61,731 nucleotides of DNA from Fictibacillus norfolkensis (GTDB lineage Bacteria; Bacillota; Bacilli; Bacillales; Fictibacillaceae): assembly GCF_014836645.1 (NCBI RefSeq), contig NZ_JACSQM010000013.1, forward strand, positions 1-61,731. The letters run 5' to 3'. A program made the translations under genes and the position numbers. The notes under the pieces are model-generated. The model was not told the DNA's origin. It made no database searches and was given only the letters and a program-made list of their open reading frames with translations. Every line of letters begins with the position of its first letter. The first letter of the stretch is position 1. Positions 56,187 to 61,731 of this stretch are shown here, in pieces.

Positions 56187-56627
56187 ATGGCAATTGTATT
56201 AAACAACTTTAAAGAAAAGCAGCGTTACAAAAAAGAAACGTTCGAGCGTAAAGTACTTCGGGACTTATCCCTTGCTACTATAAAAAAAGAATTTCAGCGT
56301 TTGTTTCAACCATTTTTTCAATACTCGCTTCTTTATCAAAATGATATTGAAGATGCATGCATCGACTTGGCGATCGATTCTTATCTTTTAGGCGCGGGCT
56401 ATAGCAGGTTTGCCTATCACGGAGAAACGTTAGAAAAGATTAAGGAGAGGGCTTATGCTAAACAGAAGGCAATCGCAGACGGTCTTTTTGAATATTGGCA
56501 GTTCTGGTGCTGGGGAACAGAGATGATGATGGAATCCCTTCATCTATGCTGTGAGGCATTCGTTCATATTTGGTGGATGGAAGGCTATAAAAACGGTGAA
56601 AAACGCTACCGCATGAAGCTGCAATAA
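56187..56627 (+). CDS. ybaK: YbaK-like conserved protein (DUF2521 type)
   Basis: 146 residues from ATG 56187 (AAAGGGGAGGT upstream); an in-frame ATG at 56151 lacks a site. Cytoplasmic, no membrane segment. Tryptophan-rich C-terminal half (EYWQFWCWGTEM, FVHIWWMEGY) and a DACIDLAIDSYLLGAGYSRF block. Function unknown. Location before cwlD and these blocks suggest B. subtilis YbaK; the neighbouring ybaJ is absent here. Confidence 0.8.
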   Translation: MAIVLNNFKEKQRYKKETFERKVLRDLSLATIKKEFQRLFQPFFQYSLLYQNDIEDACIDLAIDSYLLGAGYSRFAYHGETLEKIKERAYAKQKAIADGLFEYWQFWCWGTEMMMESLHLCCEAFVHIWWMEGYKNGEKRYRMKLQ

Positions 56628-56692
56628 TCAGTTATAAATTTCTTCTTGTCCCATATATATAATGTTATATGGCTTGTATAGGGGGACGAAAC

Positions 56693-57418
56693 ATGAAGAA
56701 GTGGGTGAAGGGAGCCGCATTTGCACTTGGATGCGCAGTCCTTATCTTTATTTTCACCTATCATTTTTTAGATGATGATTCGTTGCGCTCGTGGAACATG
56801 CCGCTCTCTGGAAAGATTATCGTAATTGACCCAGGTCATGGCGGAGCTGACGGTGGTGCGGTTGGTGATGGAGAAGTTCTTGAAAAAGAGATCGCGTTAA
56901 ACATTTCCGTTTTGCTTCGAGATTATTTGCAAGAAGCGGGAGCACTCGTCATCATGACACGAGAGACGGACACAGATCTCGCTAACGAGGGAACAAAAAA
57001 ATTACGTCATCGCAAATATGAAGATTTAAAAGAACGAAAACGAATTATTAACGAAAATCATGCGGACTTATTTATTTCGATTCATCTTAATTCTTTGCCT
57101 TCATCCCGGTGGAGAGGCGCTCAAGTCTTTTATCATCCTGGAAAAGAAGACGGCGAAGCGGTATCTAAATTTATTCAAGACGAAATCAAACGAAATTTAA
57201 ACAATACGAACCGATTCGCAAAATCCATAGAAGGACTATACTTGCTTCGAACAGCAGAAGTACCAGGAGCCCTAGTCGAAGTTGGTTTCTTGTCCAATCC
57301 AACAGAACGGGAACTTTTAAAAACTGAATCATATCAAAAAAGTATAGCGGCATCGATCTACCAGGGGATGCTGCGCTTTTATACAAATGAAACACCACCA
57401 ACATCTCCTCTTGATTAG
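56693..57418 (+). CDS. cwlD: CwlD, spore-cortex N-acetylmuramoyl-L-alanine amidase
   Basis: 241 residues from ATG 56693 (GGGGGACG upstream). One N-terminal membrane anchor (about 8-25), then an Amidase_3 domain with zinc ligands His49 (IDPGHGG), Glu in EKEIALN and His in SIHLNS, plus catalytic Glu in VEVGFLSN. It trims stem peptides so that muramic-delta-lactam can form in the cortex, needed for germination. Sporulation-specific in the family; a clear SigE/SigG promoter could not be fixed. Confidence 0.94.
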   Translation: MKKWVKGAAFALGCAVLIFIFTYHFLDDDSLRSWNMPLSGKIIVIDPGHGGADGGAVGDGEVLEKEIALNISVLLRDYLQEAGALVIMTRETDTDLANEGTKKLRHRKYEDLKERKRIINENHADLFISIHLNSLPSSRWRGAQVFYHPGKEDGEAVSKFIQDEIKRNLNNTNRFAKSIEGLYLLRTAEVPGALVEVGFLSNPTERELLKTESYQKSIAASIYQGMLRFYTNETPPTSPLD

Positions 57419-57433
57419 AGGGGGTGTTTTTTT
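57391..57433 (+). terminator. Intrinsic terminator overlapping the cwlD 3' end
   Basis: AACACC (57391-57396) pairs with GGTGTT (57423-57428) around an inner stem CCTCT/AGAGG; a T run follows. The left arm lies inside the last cwlD codons. Confidence 0.85.
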
Positions 57434-57453
57434 ATTGCAACTCGTTTAAAGAG

Positions 57454-57676
57454 GTTGATCTCCGTTTCAGGTGCTCGTTTTCCGGGCGGGTAACTTGGAG
57501 TGGACAGTAAAAATACTGAAGTGGACAGTAAACGTGTAAAAGTGGACAGTAAAATTCGAAAAGTGGACAGTATTTTCACAAAAGTCGACAGTAAATGTTC
57601 GTACCTATCATAGCGAGCCTCCTTGTCCATGCCTACGAGATGCTATTTCATATACCCGCCTTCCACTTCAACCAAC
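57454..57676 (+). repeat. Dispersed hairpin element, copy 7, decayed and interrupted
   Basis: The left arm (GTTGATCTCCGTTTCAGG, then TGCTCGTTTTCCGGGCGGG) and right arm (ACCCGCCTTCCACTTCAACCAAC) are recognisable, but the centre is replaced by array E and unrelated sequence. It is the only copy of the seven with foreign repeats inside. Confidence 0.75.
57500..57604 (+). repeat. 21 bp-phased array E (GTGGACAGTAAA core, 5 units)
   Basis: GTGGACAG (GTCGACAG in the last unit) starts at 57500, 57521, 57542, 57563 and 57584, steps of exactly 21. The 12-base core is strongly conserved; the following nine bases vary. On the minus strand each unit reads as a heptapeptide containing LSTF. It lies inside the decayed hairpin element copy 7. 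Confidence 0.9.
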
Positions 57677-57767
57677 TTGCAGTGATGTTTTGCGTTACTT
57701 ATCAAAAAAATCTTGAGAAGAGATTACACATCTAAAAAACCGCTTACATGATTGTCAGTGGGGGTTG

Positions 57768-57776
57768 TGATATACT
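57768..57776 (+). promoter_or_regulatory. Extended -10 promoter of salA
   Basis: TGATATACT (TGnTATACT) lies 35 bp before the GTG start; TTACAT and TTGTCA upstream are poorly spaced as -35 boxes. Confidence 0.6.
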
Positions 57777-57810
57777 GAAAAGGAATTTTACAGGTAAAGG
57801 ATGTGTCTAT

Positions 57811-58860
57811 GTGCTTACAGAAGAAAAAGTCATCGAGCTGTTAGGTCCTATTCAAGACCCTTATTTACATAAAAGCATGGTCGACTCTGGAAGTATCCGT
57901 GAGTTGAAGATAAAAGAAGGATATGTGGGGCTGAAGATTGGCTTAGCACATACAGGAACACCAGAACAAATGCAGCTGCAGCAGCAGATCGTTCAAGTTT
58001 TGAAAAATGCAGGAGTGGAATCTGTCGGACTTCGTTTCGAAAAAAGGGACGACATTACGGCTGTGGACCCGAGTGAAGCGGGAGCGCAGAGTGCGCCAAC
58101 TACTCTTCTTTCCGAAAGCAGCAAGACTCAATTTATCGCGATCGCAAGTGGTAAAGGCGGTGTAGGGAAATCAACGGTTTCTGTGAATTTAGCTGTTGCT
58201 CTTGCAAGGCTTGGAAAAAAAGTCGGATTGATCGATGCTGACATTTATGGGTTCAGTGTTCCAGATATGATGGGAATTACAGAGCGTCCGAAAGTAAAAG
58301 GCGATCGAATCTTTCCGGTTGAACGTTTTGATGTAAAAGTAATCTCCATGGCATTTTTTGTTGAAGATAACGCACCTGTTATCTGGCGCGGACCGATGCT
58401 CGGGAAGATGCTCATGAATTTCTTCAGCGAAGTAGAATGGGGAGATCTAGACTATGTTCTTCTAGACTTACCGCCTGGTACAGGTGACGTAGCACTTGAT
58501 GTTCACAAGATGCTTCCGAAGTGTAAAGAAGTAATCGTAACGACACCTCATGCTACAGCAGCTTTCGTAGCAGCACGTGCAGGAACGATGGCGATTAAGA
58601 CAAACCATGAAGTTCTTGGAATCGTTGAGAATATGTCATACTTCCAAAGCGGATCAACAGGTGAGAAGGAATATGTATTTGGGAAAGACGGCGGAAAACG
58701 TTTAGCAGAAGAGTTAAATGTACCGTTACTTGGCCAAATTCCGCTTGGTCAGCCTGAGATAAAAGAAGATGATTTTGCGCCGAGTGTGTATGACCAAACA
58801 CATCCGATCGGTGAACATTATATTCAGATGGCAAAGAAAATCATTGATAAAACAAACTAA
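57811..58860 (+). CDS. salA: SalA, Mrp/NBP35-family P-loop ATPase
   Basis: 349 residues from GTG 57811 (AAAGGA nine bases upstream; the upstream ATG 57748 lies before the promoter). An N-terminal MIP18-like domain (about 1-85) precedes the deviant Walker A GKGGVGKST (114-122) and DLPPGTGD. In general the family carries iron-sulfur clusters; in B. subtilis SalA represses scoC. The C-terminal CxxC of canonical Mrp proteins is absent, as in B. subtilis SalA. Confidence 0.93.
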   Translation: MLTEEKVIELLGPIQDPYLHKSMVDSGSIRELKIKEGYVGLKIGLAHTGTPEQMQLQQQIVQVLKNAGVESVGLRFEKRDDITAVDPSEAGAQSAPTTLLSESSKTQFIAIASGKGGVGKSTVSVNLAVALARLGKKVGLIDADIYGFSVPDMMGITERPKVKGDRIFPVERFDVKVISMAFFVEDNAPVIWRGPMLGKMLMNFFSEVEWGDLDYVLLDLPPGTGDVALDVHKMLPKCKEVIVTTPHATAAFVAARAGTMAIKTNHEVLGIVENMSYFQSGSTGEKEYVFGKDGGKRLAEELNVPLLGQIPLGQPEIKEDDFAPSVYDQTHPIGEHYIQMAKKIIDKTN

Positions 58861-58863
58861 AGA

Positions 58864-58895
58864 AAAAGCCTTCCGGTTGTCGGGAGGCTTTTATT
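58864..58895. terminator. Bidirectional terminator between salA and gerD
   Basis: AAAAGCCTTCCG (58864-58875) pairs with CGGGAGGCTTTT (58881-58892), one G-U, GTTGT loop. T runs lie on both outer sides for the two strands. It overlaps the gerD stop codon. Confidence 0.88.
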
Positions 58896-59520
58896 GCGGG
58901 CTTGTGGAGTCTTCTTGTTGCTCTTGTCCGCCGCCAGATGTTGAAGCTTCTTTTCCTTTTTTCGAGATGGACTGATCAATTTCTTCATGAGCCACTTTCT
59001 TTAACATCTCTTGAATTTGAGCTTGTACGATCGGACTCTCAAACGTCTCAAGCATCACTTTCTTCATTTCTTTTCTAACAGGCTGTGTATCAACGAGAGA
59101 TAATAATTTTTCTGCCATTTGCGGATTCTGCATGATTTTCATCACTTCTGCTTGATATTGCGGGTCTTTCATAAGATCCTTCATCAACTTCTCGTGTTCT
59201 TTTCGCATACTTTTTGCAAAAGCTACTGAGAACTTCGGATCTTTAAAAAGGGTCTGCCAAAACTTCTGTCCTTTTTCAGAAAGAAGCTGCTTTTCAATCG
59301 TCTGTTTGATGACTTCTTGATCAATGAGTATATCTTGTTGAATTTCTTTATCAGATAACACTTCTTTGATGGCTTTTTTCCCTTCATCTGTCTTTAATAG
59401 ATCGACTAGCATCTTTTTTGTTGCTTCATAATCGACCTGAGAACTGCCTTGGGCTTCTTGAGCACAGCCCGAAAGAGCAGCAAGAGAGATACAAAAGAGG
59501 AAAATGTATATTTTTTTCAA
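58891..59520 (-). CDS. gerD: Spore germination lipoprotein GerD
   Basis: 209 residues from TTG (complement of 59518-59520), directly downstream of GGAGGAGG on the minus strand. A lipoprotein signal (KKIYIFLFCISLAALSGC, lipobox LSGC with Cys19) is followed by a helical, charged body and a Ser/Gly/Gln-rich tail. GerD organises nutrient germinant receptors into the germinosome in the spore inner membrane. Convergent with salA. No sporulation promoter could be fixed. Confidence 0.92.
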   Translation of the reverse strand: MKKIYIFLFCISLAALSGCAQEAQGSSQVDYEATKKMLVDLLKTDEGKKAIKEVLSDKEIQQDILIDQEVIKQTIEKQLLSEKGQKFWQTLFKDPKFSVAFAKSMRKEHEKLMKDLMKDPQYQAEVMKIMQNPQMAEKLLSLVDTQPVRKEMKKVMLETFESPIVQAQIQEMLKKVAHEEIDQSISKKGKEASTSGGGQEQQEDSTSPQ

Positions 59521-59668
59521 TGTAATTCCTCCTCCTTTCAAGTTGAGCTCGATACTTATAGGATTGATTTTTAGCACGTATTTATACTGGTTATTTAAAG
59601 GAAAACTGGCAATTTAAAAAAGACATTGGTACAATCGTTACGGAGCATGTTAGAGGGGGAAAACAGGC

Positions 59669-60289
59669 GTGAAAATTAGGAGCTGGATCTTTTTATTCTT
59701 TACCACATTGTTAATTGGGATTGTTAGTGCAATCACAGTTGGTCTTATATTAAAGTTTCCTGAAGACAGCAGCGCTTTAGAAGTTCTTCTATATATTTTT
59801 GGATTGATCGGTTTCGGCGCGTTGTTCAGTGTTTTTAGTCAGATGGGCTTTTTTGCATATTTAACCGTTCATCGCTTTGGACTTGGTATCTTTAAAAGCC
59901 ATCGCCTTTGGAATGGTGTACAACTTGTATTGATTGCAGTCGTTCTATTCGATCTGTTCTATTTACGATATACATCCTTTCACAACGAAGGAGACAGTGT
60001 CGTTAATTACATTCTTATTCCGCTTGCGATTTTAGCTTACGGAATGATCATTGCATATGTAAAAGTAAAGCAAACAACGAGTGTAGCATTCATACCAACG
60101 CTTTTCTTCATCACAGTCGTCACTATTTTAGAATGGGTGCCGGTGTTGAAAGAAAACAATACTCTTTCGCTTTGGATGGGATTTGTTCCGATCATGTTTT
60201 GTAATACGTATCAAATTTTAATGCTGCATCGACTGTTGCAGTCCAATCAATCTAAGTCATCTAAACAAACAAAGCCCACTGCCTTATAA
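59669..60289 (+). CDS. kbaA: KbaA, activator of the KinB sporulation kinase pathway
   Basis: 206 residues from GTG 59669 (GAGGGGGA upstream). About six hydrophobic segments; conserved SQMGFFAYLTVHRFGLG and RLWNGVQL..FDLFYLRY blocks. In B. subtilis KbaA is a membrane protein needed for KinB to feed the Spo0A phosphorelay. Gene order gerD-kbaA-pdaB is the same. Its last codons lie in the downstream terminator. Confidence 0.9.
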   Translation: MKIRSWIFLFFTTLLIGIVSAITVGLILKFPEDSSALEVLLYIFGLIGFGALFSVFSQMGFFAYLTVHRFGLGIFKSHRLWNGVQLVLIAVVLFDLFYLRYTSFHNEGDSVVNYILIPLAILAYGMIIAYVKVKQTTSVAFIPTLFFITVVTILEWVPVLKENNTLSLWMGFVPIMFCNTYQILMLHRLLQSNQSKSSKQTKPTAL

Positions 60290-60306
60290 GGCAGGGGCTT
60301 TTATTA
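60271..60306. terminator. Bidirectional terminator between kbaA and pdaB
   Basis: AAAGCCC-A-CTGCC pairs with GGCAG-GGGCTTT around TTATAA; T/A runs outside serve both strands. It includes the kbaA stop codon. Confidence 0.85.
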
Positions 60307-60307
60307 A

Positions 60308-61069
60308 TTAGTTAACCTCTTTGCTATTGGCCTCTGTATTCGCGATCATTTCACTTACACTTACAAATTTAAATCCATCGTCACGCAGTTTATCGATAAT
60401 TGTAGGAAGTGCTTTGTGCGTTTGCTTAACCGAATCAGATGCATGAAGCAAGATGATGTCTCCAGCTTTCGTCTCATCGGTAGCCGTGGTCACAATACGA
60501 TCTACTCCAGGATTTTTCCAATCTTTCGTGTCGATGCTCCAATGAACTACCGTATGGTTAAGGTCTTCAGAGATGTTTAAGACACGCTCATCAAAGTTTC
60601 CGTTCGGCGGACGAATAAGAGAAGTCATTTTTCCAGATACCTTTTTAATCTTTTCCTGAGCTAAAAGGATATCCCTTTTAATCTGTTTGTCTTCCCAATC
60701 GGTATAACTTTTGTATTGATAACCAAGACTGGCCACTTCATGACCATCTTTTACGATGCGTTCAACGATCTCAGGATGACGCTCAGCCCAAGCGGCTGAT
60801 ATGAAAAAAGTGCAATTCTTTACGCCTTTGTCCTTTAAGACGTCCAAGATTGGCGTAACTCGCTTATCGCCCCAACTGATATCAAATGTAAGAGATACTT
60901 TGTTCCCTTGGTCTTCTCCCTTATAAATCGCTCGGGGTCCATCTTTAGATGAAAACACAGATAGTTGCTGCTGTCCTACAAAAGCAAGTGAAGCAGCAAA
61001 AAATGCTGCAAATACAACAACCATGTATTGTTTCACTTTCTTGCCGTTAATAACAAAGAAAAATTTCAT
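60308..61069 (-). CDS. pdaB: PdaB, sporulation polysaccharide deacetylase-like protein
   Basis: 253 residues. A membrane anchor (about 14-32) is followed by a NodB domain: SLTFDISWGDKR in place of the usual TFDDGP, GHEVASLGYQYKSY and RPPNGNFDER. The family protein is required to keep spores stable late in development. A SigE/SigG-type promoter is seen on the minus strand upstream. Convergent with kbaA. Confidence 0.93.
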   Translation of the reverse strand: MKFFFVINGKKVKQYMVVVFAAFFAASLAFVGQQQLSVFSSKDGPRAIYKGEDQGNKVSLTFDISWGDKRVTPILDVLKDKGVKNCTFFISAAWAERHPEIVERIVKDGHEVASLGYQYKSYTDWEDKQIKRDILLAQEKIKKVSGKMTSLIRPPNGNFDERVLNISEDLNHTVVHWSIDTKDWKNPGVDRIVTTATDETKAGDIILLHASDSVKQTHKALPTIIDKLRDDGFKFVSVSEMIANTEANSKEVN

Positions 61070-61104
61070 AAACCATCTACCCCCTGTCCATCTTCCTTAC
61101 AAAA

Positions 61105-61132
61105 TATCTATGATGAAAGGGACAAGATATAC
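61105..61132 (-). promoter_or_regulatory. Candidate sporulation promoter of pdaB
   Basis: On the minus strand GTATATC (61126-61132) and CATAGATA (61105-61112) are 13 bp apart, close to SigE (or SigG) elements. It lies ~35 bp before the pdaB start; the gene is sporulation-controlled in B. subtilis. Confidence 0.5.
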
Positions 61133-61175
61133 CGAAAACTTAGATAATCCCATAAAATAATAACTCCTACTATTC

Positions 61176-61445
61176 ATGGCCATAATGGTAAAAGAAAAAT
61201 ACTTAGCGGGGTGTCGTCCATTGTCTTTGGTAGGTATGTTATTGAATCAACAAGAACTTCATGAATTTGAGTATGTGCTAAAAAAAGAGATGGAGGAACT
61301 TAGGTTTGATCTTGAAGACCATAAGATCGACGCTATTGTGAAATCCGTTTTAGAAGAGAGGTATCAGATCATTTATCGTTTATTCTGTAGGTTTGCTAAG
61401 CCGTCTGATTGCAGAAGGTATTTAAGGCAAAAACAAAGAAATTAA
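61176..61445 (+). CDS. Unnamed small charged protein upstream of the rRNA operon
   Basis: 89 residues from ATG 61176 (ATG 61185 is an alternative). No Shine-Dalgarno is visible, so it may be leaderless or start elsewhere. The protein is cytoplasmic and helical, with CRPLSLVGMLLNQQELHEFE, ELRFDLEDHK and a basic tail RRYLRQKQR. I do not recognise a domain. It is transcribed away from pdaB toward the 16S gene. It is judged likely real from its length, its non-random composition and the absence of overlap with other genes. Confidence 0.6.
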   Translation: MAIMVKEKYLAGCRPLSLVGMLLNQQELHEFEYVLKKEMEELRFDLEDHKIDAIVKSVLEERYQIIYRLFCRFAKPSDCRRYLRQKQRN

Positions 61446-61463
61446 CTTTTTTCTAAAAAACTA

Positions 61464-61493
61464 TTGACCACATTATTGAGAAGATGGTATATT
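61464..61493 (+). promoter_or_regulatory. rRNA operon promoter P1
   Basis: TTGACC (61464-61469), 18 bp, TATATT (61488-61493). A hairpin GTCGCT/AGCGGC (61501-61517) follows. Confidence 0.85.
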
Positions 61494-61562
61494 ACTTCTT
61501 GTCGCTTTTACAGCGGCTGAAACAAACGAAATAAACAAATTAAGAATCACTAAAAAAAGCTG

Positions 61563-61592
61563 TTGACATCAACTAGCCAACGGTGGTATCTT
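61563..61592 (+). promoter_or_regulatory. rRNA operon promoter P2
   Basis: TTGACA (61563-61568), 18 bp, TATCTT (61587-61592), ~100 bp downstream of P1: the tandem arrangement usual for Bacillus rRNA operons. Confidence 0.85.
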
Positions 61593-61714
61593 ATAAAAGT
61601 CGCAAAAACGAGCGACACACGAAATACACAGTTCTTTGAAAACTGAACAAAAGAAAATAGGTAAGGAATTAAGAATTAATTCCGTCAGTTTTAAAATCGA
61701 GCAAGACAAACACT
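61593..61714 (+). promoter_or_regulatory. rRNA leader with boxA-like antitermination region
   Basis: Contains a GTCGC/GCGAC hairpin (61599-61616) and the leader block AGTTCTTTGAAAACTGAAC near 61630, as in other Bacillus rRNA leaders. Confidence 0.75.
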
Positions 61715-61731
61715 TTTATGGAGAGTTTGAT
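61715..61731 (+). rRNA. rrs: 16S ribosomal RNA, first bases only
   Basis: TTTATGGAGAGTTTGAT is the 5' end of Bacillus 16S rRNA (usually TTTATCGGAGAGTTTGAT). The gene continues beyond the window. Confidence 0.93.

Noticed and set aside
57415..57630. Minus-strand frame with repeated LSTF heptads over array E
   Set aside because: Translation of the DNA repeat; no ribosome site, no signal or domain.
61133..61731. Possible replication origin (DnaA boxes) near the rRNA promoters
   Set aside because: No cluster of TTATCCACA-like boxes was found by eye here or elsewhere in the window.

Overview
The window is a chromosomal segment from a low-to-moderate GC, endospore-forming member of the Bacillaceae. 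It runs from the last ~108 bases of a 5S rRNA gene to the first ~17 bases of a 16S rRNA gene. Gene order closely follows the origin-proximal region that Bacillus subtilis carries between two rRNA loci: ctsR operon, radA-disA, yacL-ispDF, gltX-cysES, sigH, secE-nusG, L11/L10 operons, rpoBC, str operon, S10-spc-alpha cluster, ecf transporter, truA, L13-S9, then the sporulation genes cwlD, gerD, kbaA and pdaB. The sporulation genes, SigH and CtsR, and protein lengths close to those of B. subtilis, support Bacillaceae. I cannot name the genus from sequence alone. B. subtilis ybaC (after tuf) and ybaJ (before ybaK) have no counterpart here.

Layout. 1-1155: 5S end, terminator and about 1 kb of repeats. 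1156-5699: CtsR-repressed ctsR-mcsA-mcsB-clpC, closed by a terminator. 6238-11070: radA, disA, yacL, ispD, ispF. 11317-17118: gltX, a T-box leader, cysE, cysS, mrnC, rlmB, rae1. 17198-20908: sigH, rpmGB, secE, nusG, rplK, rplA. 21145-30485: L10 leader with rplJL, an rsmC-like methyltransferase, rpoB, rpoC. 30570-35334: rplGB, rpsL, rpsG, fusA, tuf. 36126-51100: S10, spc and alpha clusters including secY, adk, map, infA and rpoA. 51609-55853: ecfA1-ecfA2-ecfT-truA, then L13 leader with rplM-rpsI. 56187-61445: ybaK, cwlD, salA, gerD, kbaA, pdaB and an unnamed 89-residue gene. 61464-61731: tandem rRNA promoters, leader and the start of 16S. Most genes make ribosomes, RNA polymerase and translation or secretion factors. 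Around them sit protein quality control (McsAB/ClpCP), c-di-AMP synthesis and cysteine/isoprenoid metabolism.

The coding part is conserved and ordinary. The unusual content is intergenic, in two layers. First, a ~130 bp element with GTTGATT/AATCAAC ends and an imperfect hairpin occurs seven times, always between transcription units. Second, six short arrays carry a conserved 8-14 bp core and diverged spacers. Five of them repeat at exactly 21 bp and the sixth at 19-21 bp, in four sequence families, all beyond a gene end or terminator. One array lies inside a decayed copy of the hairpin element. These two systems are the best candidates for something undescribed.
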